Below are positions 20,241 through 35,200 of a stretch of DNA of 64,000 nucleotides, piece after piece (within the stretch, counting starts at the first letter, position 1; every line of letters begins with the position of its first letter). This DNA is from Caprimulgus europaeus (taxonomy: Eukaryota; Chordata; Aves; Caprimulgiformes; Caprimulgidae). The notes beneath the pieces were generated by a model. It did not search any database, had not been told where the DNA came from, and saw only the letters and a program-made list of their open reading frames with translations. The DNA lies in NCBI GenBank assembly GCA_907165065.1, contig OU015527.1:22891686-22955685 (forward strand). Direction: 5' to 3'. The translations under genes and the position numbers were made by a program.

Positions 20241-23200
20241 CCAGCGTTTGCTTGGCGGATTGGGGGAGAAGGTGGAAGGCACCCTGCACACTACAGGTGC
20301 CTGCTAGAGTGGTCTGTGTTTTCAACTCATAACTGATCTGAGCAGTTGTAGCTCTGTGAAAATGATTCTAGCTTAAGCGCTTTTGTATACTTACAGCTTT
20401 CGTGAAATAAATTGTAGGGAGAGGTCATCTGATTTTAGTCAAATCGCTGTTCATTCACCCCTCTCTGTACCAAGAATCCACTGAAAGCAGCAAGCAGATT
20501 TCCTAAAGTCGCAAGGGATGTTGGGGGACAGATGATAACCTGACTGACTTGCCCTGCTAGACTAATTTATATGTTATTAAAATATCACAAGTTATAACTG
20601 AAGGGAAATATAAGATAAGTTTTGATGTTTTAGAAGTGTCTTGGTTTCTTTAGGATAGAACTAATTTTCTTCTTGGTAGCTAGAACAGCCCTGTGTTTCG
20701 GTTTCAGTGTGGGATTTGTTATGAGAAGAATGTTGATAGCATACTGATGTTTTCAGTCGTCACTGAAAGATTAAGGACTTTCCAAGCTCCTTGTGTTTTT
20801 TGCTAGTTTGCAGTTGCAAAGGACTTGGGGGGAGTATAGTAAAATTATCAAACCCAAACTGGCATTTGGATATGCCAGTGGGGTATTCCATATCATATGA
20901 AGTCATGTTCACTGTATAAATGAGAGTGGACTGGAAAGCTGGGGGATCTTTCAGGGATTGCTGAGGCTCTCTCGCTCTTCTAGAATTGTGGTTTTGGTTT
21001 TGTCTCTGCTCTGGGATCACTAGCTGGGGGACAAGCTAGGCATCAGTGGGTGGTGAACAATTGCACTGTGCATCATTCATCTGTATATTTTGTATTATTA
21101 TAATTATTATTTTAATTATTATTTTATTTCAATTATGAAATTGTTTTTATCTCAACCCATGAGTTTTCTCACTTTTATCCGATTCTTTCCCCTGTCCCAC
21201 TGAGGGAGGGTGAGTGACTGTTTGGTATTTGGCCGCCAGCCAGGCTAAAACCACCACAGGAAGTCAGGCTCTGAACCAATATTGCCTGTGTCATTTTGGC
21301 ATAGGGTCTTTTTTGTTGGTGTATATGAAAACACAGAATTTGATTGAGCTTTTTTTGTGTTCTTTTGCAAAGCTATGTATCACTTGCACAAGACTCAAGA
21401 GAGAAATTTGCTGCTTACTCGTACAATTCATGGTTGCACTTTGCTGTAGGTTAGAGACTTCTCTTTCTAAGAGCTCTGTGTTGTCTTGGAATTTTGACAG
21501 CAGATTTGCATTAGCTACCCATCACTGGCAAAACATGGTGCCCGTATACATTCATGGTTTGGATATTCAGAGTAAGTCATGTGAGGGTCAGCTAAGGGGC
21601 AAGCAAAATAAATTGCTATTATCCTCTCATCACTGTGTGAACCACAGAAGACAACTGTGTTTAAAAATAAAGAAGTGCTGCATTACTATTTGGTTCATTT
21701 TCCACTCCTCATGTTTCAGGAGTTTAGGAACATTTTAATCAGGGAGGGAGCCTGATCTCCACTTTGACTGGAGTCCTCCTAGTTTTAACCTCTGTGGAAC
21801 GTGTGGCTGTTTCCTTTAGTGCACTGTGCAGTCTTCTTCATTTATTTTCTGTTCCTCATGAGTTCTTGTGTAAAAGTTACCTGCAGAAGACCATTGTTAA
21901 CTGCCTTAAGAATCTGGAAGGATTTCAGATCGTGATAGTGACAACTGTGGCGAAAAGGCTATGAAACTCCAGTTTGCTTGCTGGGATCATAATTACACTT
22001 TCTTTGTGGAAATCAGGTGACCAAATAAGATCTGACTGGTTTGTTAATGTAAACTGAACTGTGTACTACTTGTGTACATCTGATAAGTACTTCAGGTTTT
22101 TGTGGGGAGAGGGTTACTTTGCCCCTTGTCTTAGAAATGAATGACACTGTAAGAGGTACTGCTACTGCAGTGTCTGGATTCTTCAGCTGGCAACTTGCAT
22201 TCAGGCAGCTGTGCGTTTTCTCACTCATCAGTCCCAGAAAGCAAGCAGTGAAGCTCCAGCTGTGGCAGTGCCAGTGAAATAGAACAGACAAAATTTATGG
22301 CCTGCCCACTTCCCTACCCTCCTTCCCACCACCCTGCTTTCTAGAGGAGAAACTTTGATTTCTGCTTCATTCGGTCTGTTTTTGTCTAGAGTCTCAGTTG
22401 CTGTCTTTACCACATCTTTCTGAGGGGCAGGATTCTGTTTAAAAGTTCAGTAACCTATGTAAAGCACTGAAAGACTAAATGGAGATTTGCCTGTTGATTA
22501 ATTTAAGCACAGAATTGCATCATCACCTTGATATCTGGAAAGAAACGCTGGGCTCATGCTTGGCAGGAATTAGTGCTCTTAATTTCCATTGAGATAGTGT
22601 CAGGTTATGGTTTAAGTCGTTCATGGGTCATCTCAGCCTTTGAGATGGTCTGTGTTGCTATCTCTGCCTCCCAACACCTTTTTCTCTATTATATAGTATT
22701 CTCCAATAGGTGAGCACTTAAGTTGTCTTCAGGTTGTTTTCTACAGGACCTGTGGGTATGGAATGGAGTATTGCAGTCAAAGAGGTTTGCTTGATTTCTC
22801 TCTGCCATCTCTTTTGTGCTTAGGTGACTGCCAGCTGCAAACACCTTGTCAGATCCAGAAGTGCACCACCGATTTTGTGTCCTTAACTTCACGTCTAAAC
22901 TCAGCTCTCAAGGGCTTTGATTTGGAGTTTTGCAAGGCCCTGCGGGTGTACTCTGCCTGTACCTATCGCAATTCCAAAGTATGCCGTGGAAACCTAGTCT
23001 ACCATTCTGCAGTGCTTGGGATCAGTGACCTCATGAGCCAGAGAAACTGTTCCAAAGATGGACCCACATCCTCCACCAACCCTGAAGTGACCCATGATCC
23101 CTGCAATTACAGTGGCCAAACAGAAGCCAGAGGACATCAGGGAGGGGAGAAGAGTCCTCCTTCTAGTTACCTATTTTGTGGCTTGTTTGGTGATCCTCAT

Positions 23201-26200
23201 CTGAGGACTTTTAAGGATCACTTCCAGACATGCAAAGTGGAAGGTGCTTGGCCCCTCATAGACAATAACTACTTATCAGTGCAAGTGACCAACGTGCCTG
23301 TTGCCCCAGGATCCAGCGCTACTGCTACAAATAAGGTATGGATTGTTCTTAAGCACTGTGCATGCATACAGAAGTAAAAGGCCAAGACAGTAAAGCCCTT
23401 AACAGTTAAGTGTAGCAGCTTGAGAATCTGCCATGTAGTAATCTAAGAAAGTAAAACTGTTAGCCTTTTCTGAGACTCAAACAAAAGTTAAAACAAGACC
23501 TTTTCTTCCTTCTGCTCCTCCCCACCACAAGAAAACTCTGTACATATCACTGCATGAGCCTTCAGGTATAATAAATGTAATGCTTTAAAACAGTTAACAC
23601 GTTGCAGCATCTGTGACTGCCTCTGCACTAAGTAGAAATTCTAGAGAAGGAGCAAGAAAAGATTATAACATGAAAGCAAAGACAAAGAGTAGAAAATTTA
23701 GTTTCTCCTGAATGCACTTTTTTAGGGGAAGTGATTTAGGAAGCTGTAGGAACAGAGTAATTCACCTTTACTCCATATACAGTGTGCTTTTGAAAGGTGC
23801 ATGCCATCACTTGGCCTTGTAGGAGTTATTACCTTCAGATTTATCATAGCTTTCTGGTGTACCAATCTTTAAGGCAATTGGCAGTGAAGGAAGCATTATG
23901 TATAAAGTTGTCTTCTCTCTCCAAAACCTGTGAGACTTGAGTAACCCAAACAGTCTGAGGGCTGTCCAGTAAGTTCGTAAAGGTCCAACAAGGCCAAGTG
24001 CAAGGTCCTGCAACTGGGTCGGGGCAACCCCTGGTATCAGTACAGGCTGGGGATGAAGGGATTGAGAGCAGCTCTGCAGAGAATGACTTGGGGGTACTGG
24101 TGGACAAAAAGCTGGACATGAGTCAGCCACGTGTGCTCGCAGCCCAGAAGGCCAACTGTATCCTGCACTGCACAAAGAGAAGCGTGGCCAGCAGGTCAAG
24201 GGAGGGGATTCTGCCCCTCTACTCTGCTCTCATGAGACGTGACGTGACCTGCAGTACTGTGTCCAGTTCTGGAGCTCACAGTACAAGAAAGACATTGACC
24301 TGCTGGAGCAAGCCCAGAGGAGAGCCACAAAAATGATCAGAGGCCTGGAACAGCTCTGCTATGAAGAGACCCTGAGAGAGTTGGGGTTCTTCAAGCTGGA
24401 GAAGAGCATGCTCTTCTTCTCCTTGCAATAAGGAGACCTTATTGCAGCCTTCAATACTTAAAGGGGGCCTATAAGAATGATGGGGGCAAACTTTTTAATA
24501 GGGCCTGTAGCGATAGGACAAGGGTAATGGCTTTAAGTTAAAAGAGGGGAGATTTAAGGCTAGATATAAGGGGGAAATTTTTTACAATGACAGTGGTGAA
24601 ACACTGGAACAGATTGCCCTGAGAGATGGTAGAAGCCCCATCCATGGAAACATTCAAGGTTAGGTTGGACAGGGCTCTGAGCAACCTGATCTAGTTGAAG
24701 GTGTCCCTTCTCACTGCCAAGGGGTCGGACTAGAGGGGAAGGACCTTTAAAGGTCCCTTCCAACTCAAGCCATTCTATGAAAGGACAAGAGAACGCCAGG
24801 AGATTTTTTTTTTAATAATGTGAAGAATAAAAGTATGTTTCCCTGCCTCTTCCTCCCACTCCCCATACTGTGCGTCTGGCAGAAAAGTATGAAAGGCAGG
24901 AAAACTCTTCCTTTCTTAGCTGGAAGGGTATGTCCTCTTGTGGAGTTGTGTATTTATTCACCACATGCTCTTGGCAATTTGTTTGTAGGTGTTTTGCACA
25001 TTTGTGATGTCCATAGTAACAATGTCTGTTTCTTCACGGTGAACAAAGCTATTGTATTCAGCTGTGGTCTAGCTGAAACTTGAAACTCCAGTTTTCTGAG
25101 CATGTCTGATGTACTTATGCCACTTGGCATAGGATCCTAGAGCCTCTCAGGTGGAGAATGAAGGATCATCACCATGTATGTGGAAAACTGAGTTCAATCT
25201 CTTTCTTTCTGATAGACTTCATGTATGAGTTTTGGGCATGTCACTGGCATCTTTATGTCTGCATTTTCCAGCAATAGGTAAAGAGCTCCCTTGTCTTGGG
25301 AATTGTTTTGGGATTTCCTGAGGATAAATGGCTATTACAAGGAGCAGTAGAGGGAGCAGGTAGGAAGGGTATTGTAGGATGCATTAAATAGAGGGGAGGG
25401 GGGGTTATTTATTGCTTGTGATATTTGAAGGCCTACAAAGTCTTTCTTGGCTTTCACCACTGTGACGCATGTTCTGGGTGTGACTAGCGTAGTTGTCCCT
25501 GAATAGCAAATCAGGCAGAGATACTTGAGCTTACCTGTGGAAAACTTACTTTCTTGTTTACAGTAATTGGAAGTGGAGTTTTTCCTATCCAGGTGTTTCA
25601 TAGTGGCTGGCTTGAGGGTGAGAGAGAGATTGGAAGGACAGATAAGGAAAAAATCACTGAGTTTTTACTGTAGTGACTTTACTGGGTATAAAGCTTTGAA
25701 AAAAAAAACGAGGACAAAACCTTACACTGCCAACTCCCACTAAATATGTTAATTTTGTGCACTTAAACAGGCTTTATTTTGCTGACATATAAGCTTTATA
25801 GTCCCACTGTGGAGGAGGAGAACCTTTCTTTGTGTGTTGTCCACCTGAGAATAGGAGGTGGAATATTTTAGCCACTGTTTCCATTGGTTGAAGTTGCTTA
25901 ACTATAGTCATGTTCTGGGTAGTTTTTAAATTTATGAACAGTGATCTTCTTGCCTAATTGCTTTCCTGAGTGATATTGGCTTTCCTTTTGGAAATCATCT
26001 AGTGCTGAACTGGCTTTTTTTAATGTTGACTTTTTTATTTCTCTATTGTACATGGAATCCACATGCCTTCCCTTCTCATTTTCTCCTCTGACCTTAAATA
26101 GGAATGTGTCATGGTGTAACAGTCCTGTGGTGCTTCTGTACCGCAGAATCAGGCTGGAGAGGGAGTATTTTATTTAGTTTCGTAACACTCCTAACAGTCC

Positions 26201-29200
26201 TTGCTTCCCAGAAGTTGGCCCTAGCAGCATCAGTGAGGCAGTCTGTAAATCTTCCCTGGACAGTTTGCCTTCCCCATCCCCAGTATGCATGGAAGAAGCA
26301 AAGTGGCTTTTGCATATACACTTCGTTCTGGTGTCCTTGAGTTATGTTGACCCACAAAAGCACGGGTATATAGAGAGAAATGTGAAGAAATCCTGCTTTA
26401 GATGATGCCTAGTGCTGTCTGATGGACTGAGCAGTCACTAGCATTTGTAACACACTCTTCAGTTTTGTTTCATCCCAAAAGACCTGCTGTGCAGCCCAAG
26501 GAACTAGCCTGTGATGTTGTCAGTCCCACCTCAAAGGGGAGCAGCTAAAGTTCTGTAAATCCCCTCAGGCAAAATTAAAGTTAAATGACACCAAATGATC
26601 AGTTAAACTTTTTATTTGTAATGAAAATAACCTGACCTTGGAAAATGTAAAAATGTTGTCGATGTGAGTTCTTATTGGAAAAATTTCTAAAAGAGGCAAA
26701 AGAAGAGAAAGGAAAGAGATAAGGAAAGATATCACCACCCTGGGATCCCGAGATGGACAGTACAGTGCTCTGGTGGTGGTGCACATCTGGCTGCCTCAGT
26801 TTGTGCTTTTTTTACAGTTCATCCCCCCCCCCCTCAAGTGAGGACTGATGTAACTCTTGGCCCACTGCACAAGTGCCACTGTGAGGGCTGGTCATGGTCG
26901 GTCTTTTCGTGGCATCTTGGTGATGGTTGAGTCCCTTCCTCCAGTGAACTCTGTATGACCTTTGGAGTTGTCACTGAAATTGGGAAGGAATTTCTTAACA
27001 CCAATGTAGACTTTAGAAGCAGGCATCTTTATTACAGCACCAGATGCACGGGGGATCATTCCACCTATCGTGCGTACCGACTTGTCTATCTACAAAGGTT
27101 TATACTATTGAAACATGCATATTAATTACTTCATCAATAAATTATTAACATATTCAGTACATTTCCAAGAACTCATTAATATATGTAAATGTCCTTTTCA
27201 CATGTGCACTGATGTCCTTTTGATTCTTTTCAGGAGTCCTCTGGTGGTCTTGAAACTTTTGTCACCATACCCTTTAGCTGAACTTTTGTTTTGGAAATGC
27301 TTAGTTCATCTTTTGGCCTGGTTACAACACTTCTGTCTCTACAAAACTGGTTTATTCTACATCACTACCTTATCTACCCTATTGCTAGGACTCAGTGCCT
27401 CAAGCCTACTACAGACTTGACTAGGCCTAGCTCATTGTGTAACTATCTTTCAGTGTCACATTGTTTAAGCAGAAGAACACATTCTCTAGGAATGGTATCA
27501 TGGTGATGTTTTGCTGGGCTTGTCAGAACGCAGAACTTTGCATCCTCCAGCATGCCTTTTGCAGCCTTCCTCCAGCTAACTGCCTTCTACATCCTGCTAA
27601 CTGTTCCTCTTACAGTTTCTTTGTTATGCACAACTTGTTGCTGTGCAGAGCTTGCAGCTTGCTATGTATTTGAGACATACATTAACTCTTTAGTCTCTCT
27701 CAGATATGGCTTAAAATGAGGCTATGGAATCAATGTTTTACAATGGGTTCCTATGATTTTCCCTTATTAAATCTCTCTACTTCTACTTTTTGGCACAGGC
27801 CATTTTCCAATAGGCGATGGGTGTGAGAAACAAGTGATTGGTCACTTTTTAAAGAATTCCAGCCAGACTCTTCAGTGAAGCACTTTTATTAAATGTTCTT
27901 GCAGGAGCGGGTGTCCTAACTAGTAGAGGCACACACCGCCAGAGCGACACACACGTTTTTGTACGCTATTCCCGACCCCAGAATTCCTCCCGTGATTCCC
28001 TGTTGGTGAGGTACTCCAAGCTTTACAGCCCATCCAATACTCCTGTGAAGTCCTGCTGTAGTTTAAATTTCCCCCACTCTATTTTAATCTCCCACCCTCT
28101 TTTTATTGTTTTTGGGGTTTTTTTACCTTTTTTTAATAATAAGATGCTAGGCAGTTACTCAGCAGCACATCCTTATCTCTAGCCACAGATGTTCCTGCCA
28201 AGTCATCGTGTTACAGGAGCTGAGCCCTTCTGGTTACAAAGAAAATATCATTTCTCACATGAGTGATGCTTGTTTTCTGAGATAAATTTAGGTGCTTCAC
28301 ACCTGTTGCAGGCCTCTGTAAAGGGAAGCTGTGACATTTTCATTTGGGTATTGGAAGCTTGTTTAATGCATTCAGGTTTGAATTTTCCTGTGTGTATATA
28401 TGAACTCTAAAAGCTTTTGGATGGCATGGCAAGATCCCTTTACAAATGTTCTGTATGCTATAGAGTTAGTGACCTATGAACTTTTAATAGCTGCCTTTCA
28501 CTTAAGTCCTTTGCAGGCTTCCCAGGACTGTTTGATAGATCACTGGTATAGTATCATAAAACCTCCTGCTGAGACATCTGCTACCTATTCTCCAGTGCTT
28601 GATGAAACCATTAGTGAACGAAAAACAAGGCTGTGTTTTTCTTTAAACAGCCTTCCCTGTCTTTCCCATAGACTGAAATAGTGCATAAGGAGAGCATCTG
28701 AATGTTTTAGCATGGTGCTAGGCGTGAGGTAGGGCGTGTGAACGTGTGCTGAAGATAAAGCTGAAAAGCATGAATTGCAAGCTGTTTCTCCAGCTGCCTC
28801 AGAGTTCCATCTCAGCAGTCTGCCTGACCTACTGCGCTTTATGCAGGCTTACAGGCAAGTCACTAGATCCATTGTGGGATCTCATTGACTTCCCTGCTGC
28901 TTTCTGTACGAAAAGAAATGCTCAGTAGCAAAATATAATATCATAAGAAACATTGTGGAGACACTCTTTCAGTGTGCATATTCCACTGGTTGGGTATTCA
29001 GTTGTTAAATATTTGTGTAACTTACTTGTCACTGGTGTTCCCTCCCTCGCTAACTTTCCTTGTTGTGTACCTGAATGCTGACTGTAGCCTTTCCAAGACA
29101 TATATTGTTGCCATCTGTGCCTGGAGTAGTAACTGGGGAGGATGGGGTGGGTCTGTGAATTTTAGTAGTGCCTTGGGTCTTCAGCAGTGTTGACGTAGGT

Positions 29201-32200
29201 TCTTCATGATTGCTTGGTGATACAAGCCCTTGCCCAGAAGTATAACTCAGTCACAACAAATGTTTGTGGAGGAAGATGGACTTGGGGACTATTACAGTAA
29301 ACTTATGAGTAAAACTAGGCAAGATCAAAACCTGTCCATAAAAGGACAGGAACCTTCTGTCCTTCTATGTTAAAAAAACCCCAAACAACTAAAACAGAAG
29401 AACAACAAACAACCTTCAGGTTTTTCCAAAGCCTGTTCAGTAAGTAGTGTCACCTGGCACGTGGTACCTCATATCTTTGTTTTTCAACATCTGGATTAAG
29501 TCTAGTATTTAAGAGGTTTTGTTGAACATTTTCCTAAGCAATTTTGCCTGTTGTAGGCATAGAAGACTTTAATGCCTGAAATTGCATTTCTAGATACAGG
29601 AGTTGGATTTGTGTCTTGTTGTTGTGGGAGGGCTAGATTGGGATGTGAAAAGGAAACTTCCTGCCCCAGTACAGCCCTCAGACTATTGCCCATTATTGCT
29701 TCCTCATGTAGGCAGTGATGAAAGTACAATAAGAAGTCCAAGGGCCATCAAAAGAGACTTCAGGGTCTTGGGACAACTGGTTAAGGGATCCCTACAGGAG
29801 CACAGGTAGTTTTTTCCTTTATCCTTCCAGTTGCAGGCAATGATGTTTGAAGAAACACAAAGACCCAGCTCATGAGTGTCTGGCTCTGTGACTGGTGTCG
29901 CCAGCAGAATTGCAGTTTTTTGATCATGGATTGGTCTACACGACACTATGCCTGGTGGTGATAGATGCAGTACATCTTTCTCAAAGTAGGGAAAGGATCT
30001 TTGCACAAGAGTTAGTAGGGCACACCGAAAGAGCTCTAAACTAGATTTGAAGGGGGAAAGGGGTAAAACAAGGCTCATTAGTGATAAGGCATGGGGCTTA
30101 TGACATGCCAGTGGTTGAAGGACAATGTGCTAGCGAGGTCCTTCAGTCTGCTTCATGATGTGCTGAGTACACTGGAGCACATTTGAAATTCTTTACACTA
30201 ATGCATGCAGTTTGCCATTTCAGTGAGATTAAGGGATGGAGATCCGTGCGCCAGCAAAGACACGAGAGTTGTTGATGCGTTAGAAACTGTGAAAGCACCT
30301 GAGAGCAGTCATATAGGAATTAGGGCTTCTCCCCAAAAAAAGGTGGCAGCATAACTAAAGTACATCTGCACCAATGCGTGCAACATGGACAACAAATGAG
30401 GAGTTGGAAGCCATTGTGCAGCTGGAAAACTATGTTGTTGCAATCATGGAGACATGGTGGGGTGACTCACACGAGTGGAGTACTGCAGTGGTGGGCATAA
30501 ACTCTTCAGAAGTGTGGGCAAGGAAGGAGAGGGAATGGGTAGCCCTATATGTTAATAAGTGTTTGACTGTCTAGAGCTTGATGATGGTGATGAAAGGGCT
30601 GAGTATTTATGGGTAAGAATCAGGGGGAAGGCCAATAAGACAGATATGCTGGGAGTCTGTTATAGACCACCCAACCAGGATGAAGAGACAGATGAAGTTA
30701 TGTATAAGCAGAAATTTCATGATTGCTAGCCCTTGTTCTCATGGGGGACTTCAACTTCCCAAATATCTGTTGGAAATGACAATATTGTGGAAAGGAAACA
30801 GTCTAGGAGGTTCCTGGAGTATGTGGAAGATAACTTCCTGACATAGTTGGTGAGTGAGCCAGCTAGGGAAGGTTGTTTGTGAACAGAGAAGGACTTATGG
30901 GTGAGGTGGTGGCTGGAGGCCATCTTGAGCATGGAGACCATGAAATGATAGAGTTTTTGATTCTTGCAGAAGTAAGGAGGGTGGTCAGTAGAACTGCTAT
31001 CCTGGACTTCTGGAGGGCAGACTTTGGCCTGTTTAGGGGTCTGGTTGAAGGAGTCCATTTAGAGACAGTCCTGAAGGGCAAAGGAGTCCAGGAAGGCTGG
31101 ACATTCCTCAAGAAGGAGATCTTAAAGGTGCAGGAGCAGGCCATCCCCATGTGCTAAAAGATGAGCTGTCAGGGAAGCAGACTGGCCTGGCTGAACAGAG
31201 ATCTTTGGCTGGAACTCAGTTGGGGGGAAAAAATACGAAACAGTTTATAATCTTTGGAAGAAGGGGCAGGCAGCTCAAAAGGACTACAAAGGATGTGCCA
31301 CGCAGGGAGAAAATTAGAAGGCCCAAAGCCTGACTAGAACTTAATTTGGCTACTGCTGTAAAAGACAATAATTTTTTTTCTGTAAATACATTATCAACAA
31401 AAGGAGGGCTAAGGAGAATCTCCATTCCTCATTGGATGCAGAGGGAAACAGTGACAAAGGATGAGGAAAAGGCTGAGGTCCTTAATACCTTCTTTGCCTC
31501 AGTCTTCAATGGTAAGACCAGTTGTTCTGTAGGTACCCAGCCCTCTGAGCTGTCAGACAGGGGTGGGGAGCAGAATGAATCCCCATGAATAATCCATGGG
31601 GAAATGGTTAGTGACCTGCTATACCATTTAGGCACACACAATCCTATGGGGCCAGATGGGATTCCCTCAAGGGTACTGAGGGAGCTGATGGAAGTGCTCG
31701 AAGCCACTTTCCATCATTTATCAGCAGTCCTGGCTAACTGGGAAGGTCCCAGTTGACTGGAGGTTAGCAAATGTGATGCCCATCAACAGGAAGGGATGGA
31801 AGGAGGATTTGAGGAACTGCAGGTTTATTGCTCTGACCTCAGTGCTGGGGGAGGTTATGGAGCAGATCATCTTGAGTGCCATCATGCAGCACATACAGGA
31901 CAACCAAGTGATGGGATCCAGTCAGCATGAGTTCATGAAAGGCAGGTCCTGTTTGACTAACCTGATCTCCTTCTATGACAAGGTGACCCGCCTAGTGGGG
32001 GAGGGTAAGGCTGTGGATTTTGTCTACCTGGACTTCAGTAAGGCCTTTGACACTGTCTCCCACTGCACACTTGTGATAGTTTCACTTGGCTAGCCCTTGG
32101 CTAGCAGCCAACAGAGCCATTCACCCACTTCCCCCCCACCCCCAGGGGATAGAGGAGAGGATTGGGGGCAAGGATAAGGAGGCTTGTAGGCTGAGATAAG

Positions 32201-35200
32201 AACAGTTTAATAATAGAGAGAAAATTTAAAATAATACAAATATTAAACCAGTAGTGATAATGATAACAGTAACAAAATATGCAAGTGAATGACACCCAGT
32301 GTTATAGCTCAGCCCCCTCCTGACCGAGCCCGGCCTGTTCCCGGATAACGATCCCGGAGGAGCGACAATCCCGAACCGAAACCGCAATCCCGGAAGAACG
32401 AGAGCCCGAGAGAAAGCCAGAGAGAGAAAGAGAGGAAGAGCCCCTCACTGATATACTGGGCATGATGTGATATGATATGGAATACCCCACTGGCACATCT
32501 AACTGCCAATTAAGTTTATTAATTTAAATGTTCTTCTCTCCCCCTTAAATCTTGTGCTTGTGGACTGACAGAACACAAAGTCCTTCACTTCCAGTGACAA
32601 AAATGCAAACACTGGTGTGTTATCAGTGTCTCTCATAGCGAGTCCCAGGCTGGAGGTAAAACGCAGCACAATTCTAGCTACTAAAAAAGAAACCCAGCTC
32701 TATTTCAGCTAAAAACCAGGACAATACTCGTAGAGGAGCTGATGGCTCAAGGCTTAGACAGTTGTACTTTTCACTGGGTAAAAAGCTGGCTGGATGGCTG
32801 AGCCCAGAGAGTTGTGGTGAATGGAGTTAAATCCAGCTGGCAGCTGGTCACTAGCAGTGTTCCCCAGGGCTCAGTTTTGGGGCCAGCTCTGTTTAACATC
32901 TTTATCAGTGATCTGGACGAGGGGATTGAGTGCACCCTCAGTAAGTTTGTAGGTGACGCCAAATTGGGTGGGAGTGTTGATCTGTTCAGGGGTAGGAAGA
33001 CTCTGCAGAGGGACCTGGACAGGCTGGATCGATGGGCCAAGGTCAGTTGTGTGAGATTTAACAAGGCTCAGTGCTGGGTCCTGCACTTTGGTCACAACAA
33101 CCCCATGCCATGCAACAGGCTTGGGGAAGAGTGGCTGGAAAGCTGCCCAAGGACCTGAGAGTGCTGGCTGAACGTGAGCCAGCAGTGTGCCCAGGTGGCC
33201 AAGAAGGCCAACAGCATCCTGGCCTGTATCAGAAATAGTGTGTCCAGTAGGAGTAGGGAAGTGATTGTGCCCCTGTACTCAGCACTGCTGAGGCTGCATC
33301 TTGAGTACGGTATTCAGTTTTGAGCCTCTCACTACAGGAAAGACATTGAGTTGCTGGAGTGTGTCCAAAGAAGGGCAACGAAGCCAGTGAAGGGGCTGGA
33401 GCACAAGTCTTATGAGAAGCAGCTGAGGGAACTGGAATTATTTTGTCTGGAGAAAAGGAGGCTGCAGGGAGACCTTAACCACTCTGTACAACTACCTGAA
33501 AGGAGGTCATAGTGAGTTGGGTGTTGGTCTCTTCTCTCAAGTAACTAGTGATAGGACAAGAGGAAATGGCCTCAAGTTGTGCCAGGGGAGGTTTAGATTG
33601 AGTATTAGGAAAAAATTATTTACTGAAAGAGTAGTTGGGTATTGGAACAGGCTGCCCAGGGAAGTGGTGGAGTCACCATCCCTGGAGGTGTTCAAAAAAC
33701 AGATGTGGCACTTCAGGACGTGGTTTAGTAGGCATGGGGTTGTTGGGTTGGTGGTTGGACTTAATGATCTTAGAGGCCTTTTCCAACCTTAGTGATTCTA
33801 TGATAGATGTGCTTGAGGCAGTAGGAATGCTTCTTTATCTGAGCAGGCTGAGATAGAAGTCTGTTTAATTGAAATTGTGTTATATAAAATAAAAGACCTG
33901 ATTTACTGCATGGGGCTCTGGATTATATGTAGAAATACTAATCACTTGACAGATGTCAGGTTCCTCTCCTCTGGGTTGCTGAGCTTACTTCATTAACCAT
34001 AGAGTTGTGAGATGGTCTTTACAGGAACAATGGCACTAGTGCGTTTTCTGGATTTTGGACATAGGCATTCAAGCTTAGCTGTGGCCCACAGACAGTTTAC
34101 ACATTGACTGCCAATGGTCTGAAGCTAGCTGTGAAACTGATTAACACACAAAACAACCATCAGAAAATTCCAATCAATGGCACCAGTGAGAACATAGGAA
34201 ATCAGAATAGCAAGTGTGTGCAAGACAGACAGAAAGACTGACAGAGCATCAACCCTTTGTAACAAACCAAACACTGAAAACCAATGTAACACTGTTGAGG
34301 GTATGTCTGCGTACTCCAATAGGAGTTGCAGTAGGAGAAGGGAGAAGGGAAGACTTTTGTTAACTTCTACAACTGGTATGGAGAGGCGAGGCTAATGAGG
34401 GTAGAGGTTTTATTCGGATTGTCTGTAATCATCTGTTTATTTAACCTCTAGCCCTTACTTCAAAGCTGATGTGCTGGAAAAAAAGCTGTTGTGCAGAAGA
34501 AGTGTGCTGGTTAAATGAAATTAAAATGTGATGTTGCTGTAGAGTCAATTTTAAGGGAAAAGTGTAATGTTAGATTGAAAATTCCTTCTAATATGTTTTG
34601 GAATACGCAGAAACTTGTAGCGAACTGCTTAAATCATAGACTTCATCATAGACTTAAATCATGTAATCAGTCAATGATGAAAATAATTATTAAAATGCCT
34701 ATTCCTGGTGCAAAATTCCCCTTGACATTTTCAAGAAGTCACTCCACTGTGAACCTGTAAAGGAGGTAGCATATCTGTTTCTAATGTTTCTATGTGTTTC
34801 CTCATAATACTCTTTATTTTAGGAAAAGCCACTAGACACTCCAAGTTTGATCTGCCAAAAAGCCTGATTATTCCCTTCAAGTAAGACGAGTACCTACTCT
34901 TTCTGTTGTGGGTTATTCAAATAAGTGTAAGGGTTTAAAAATCCCATCGTAATCTTAAAGGAATGAGTTACTTTATGCTCCTGGTTTCTGTCTTGGAAGT
35001 CACTCTTGAAAGGCATCTCTTTGAATATACTTCAGGCTTGCTTTGTTTTCCCATGAGCACATTTTCTAGCAACTGTGGACTGGAAGTGTAAAGTCTCCAA
35101 GTTCCTAGGACTAGTGGATCAGGGAACCCTAAGTAGTTATTTGACTAATTGTTCTTCCTGGTCGTGCATCTCTCATCTTGCTGCCTGTTGTTTTGATGGC

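Noticed and set aside
19881..20332. Continuation of the RGMB first-exon frame
   Set aside because: This is intronic read-through after the GTAGCG donor. The family sequence resumes at 22824 after a proper acceptor.
22763..22823. ATG upstream of RGMB exon 2 as an alternative start
   Set aside because: The frame crosses the CTTAG acceptor and lacks a signal peptide. The exon joins in frame to the signal-peptide exon instead.
33517..33792. 91-codon frame as a host gene
   Set aside because: It is the CR1 3' region (terminal coding part and 3' UTR).
34628..34672. Short repetition of CATAGACTT and CTTAAATCAT
   Set aside because: Only two imperfect copies in AT-rich DNA, too little to call a repeat array or regulatory element.
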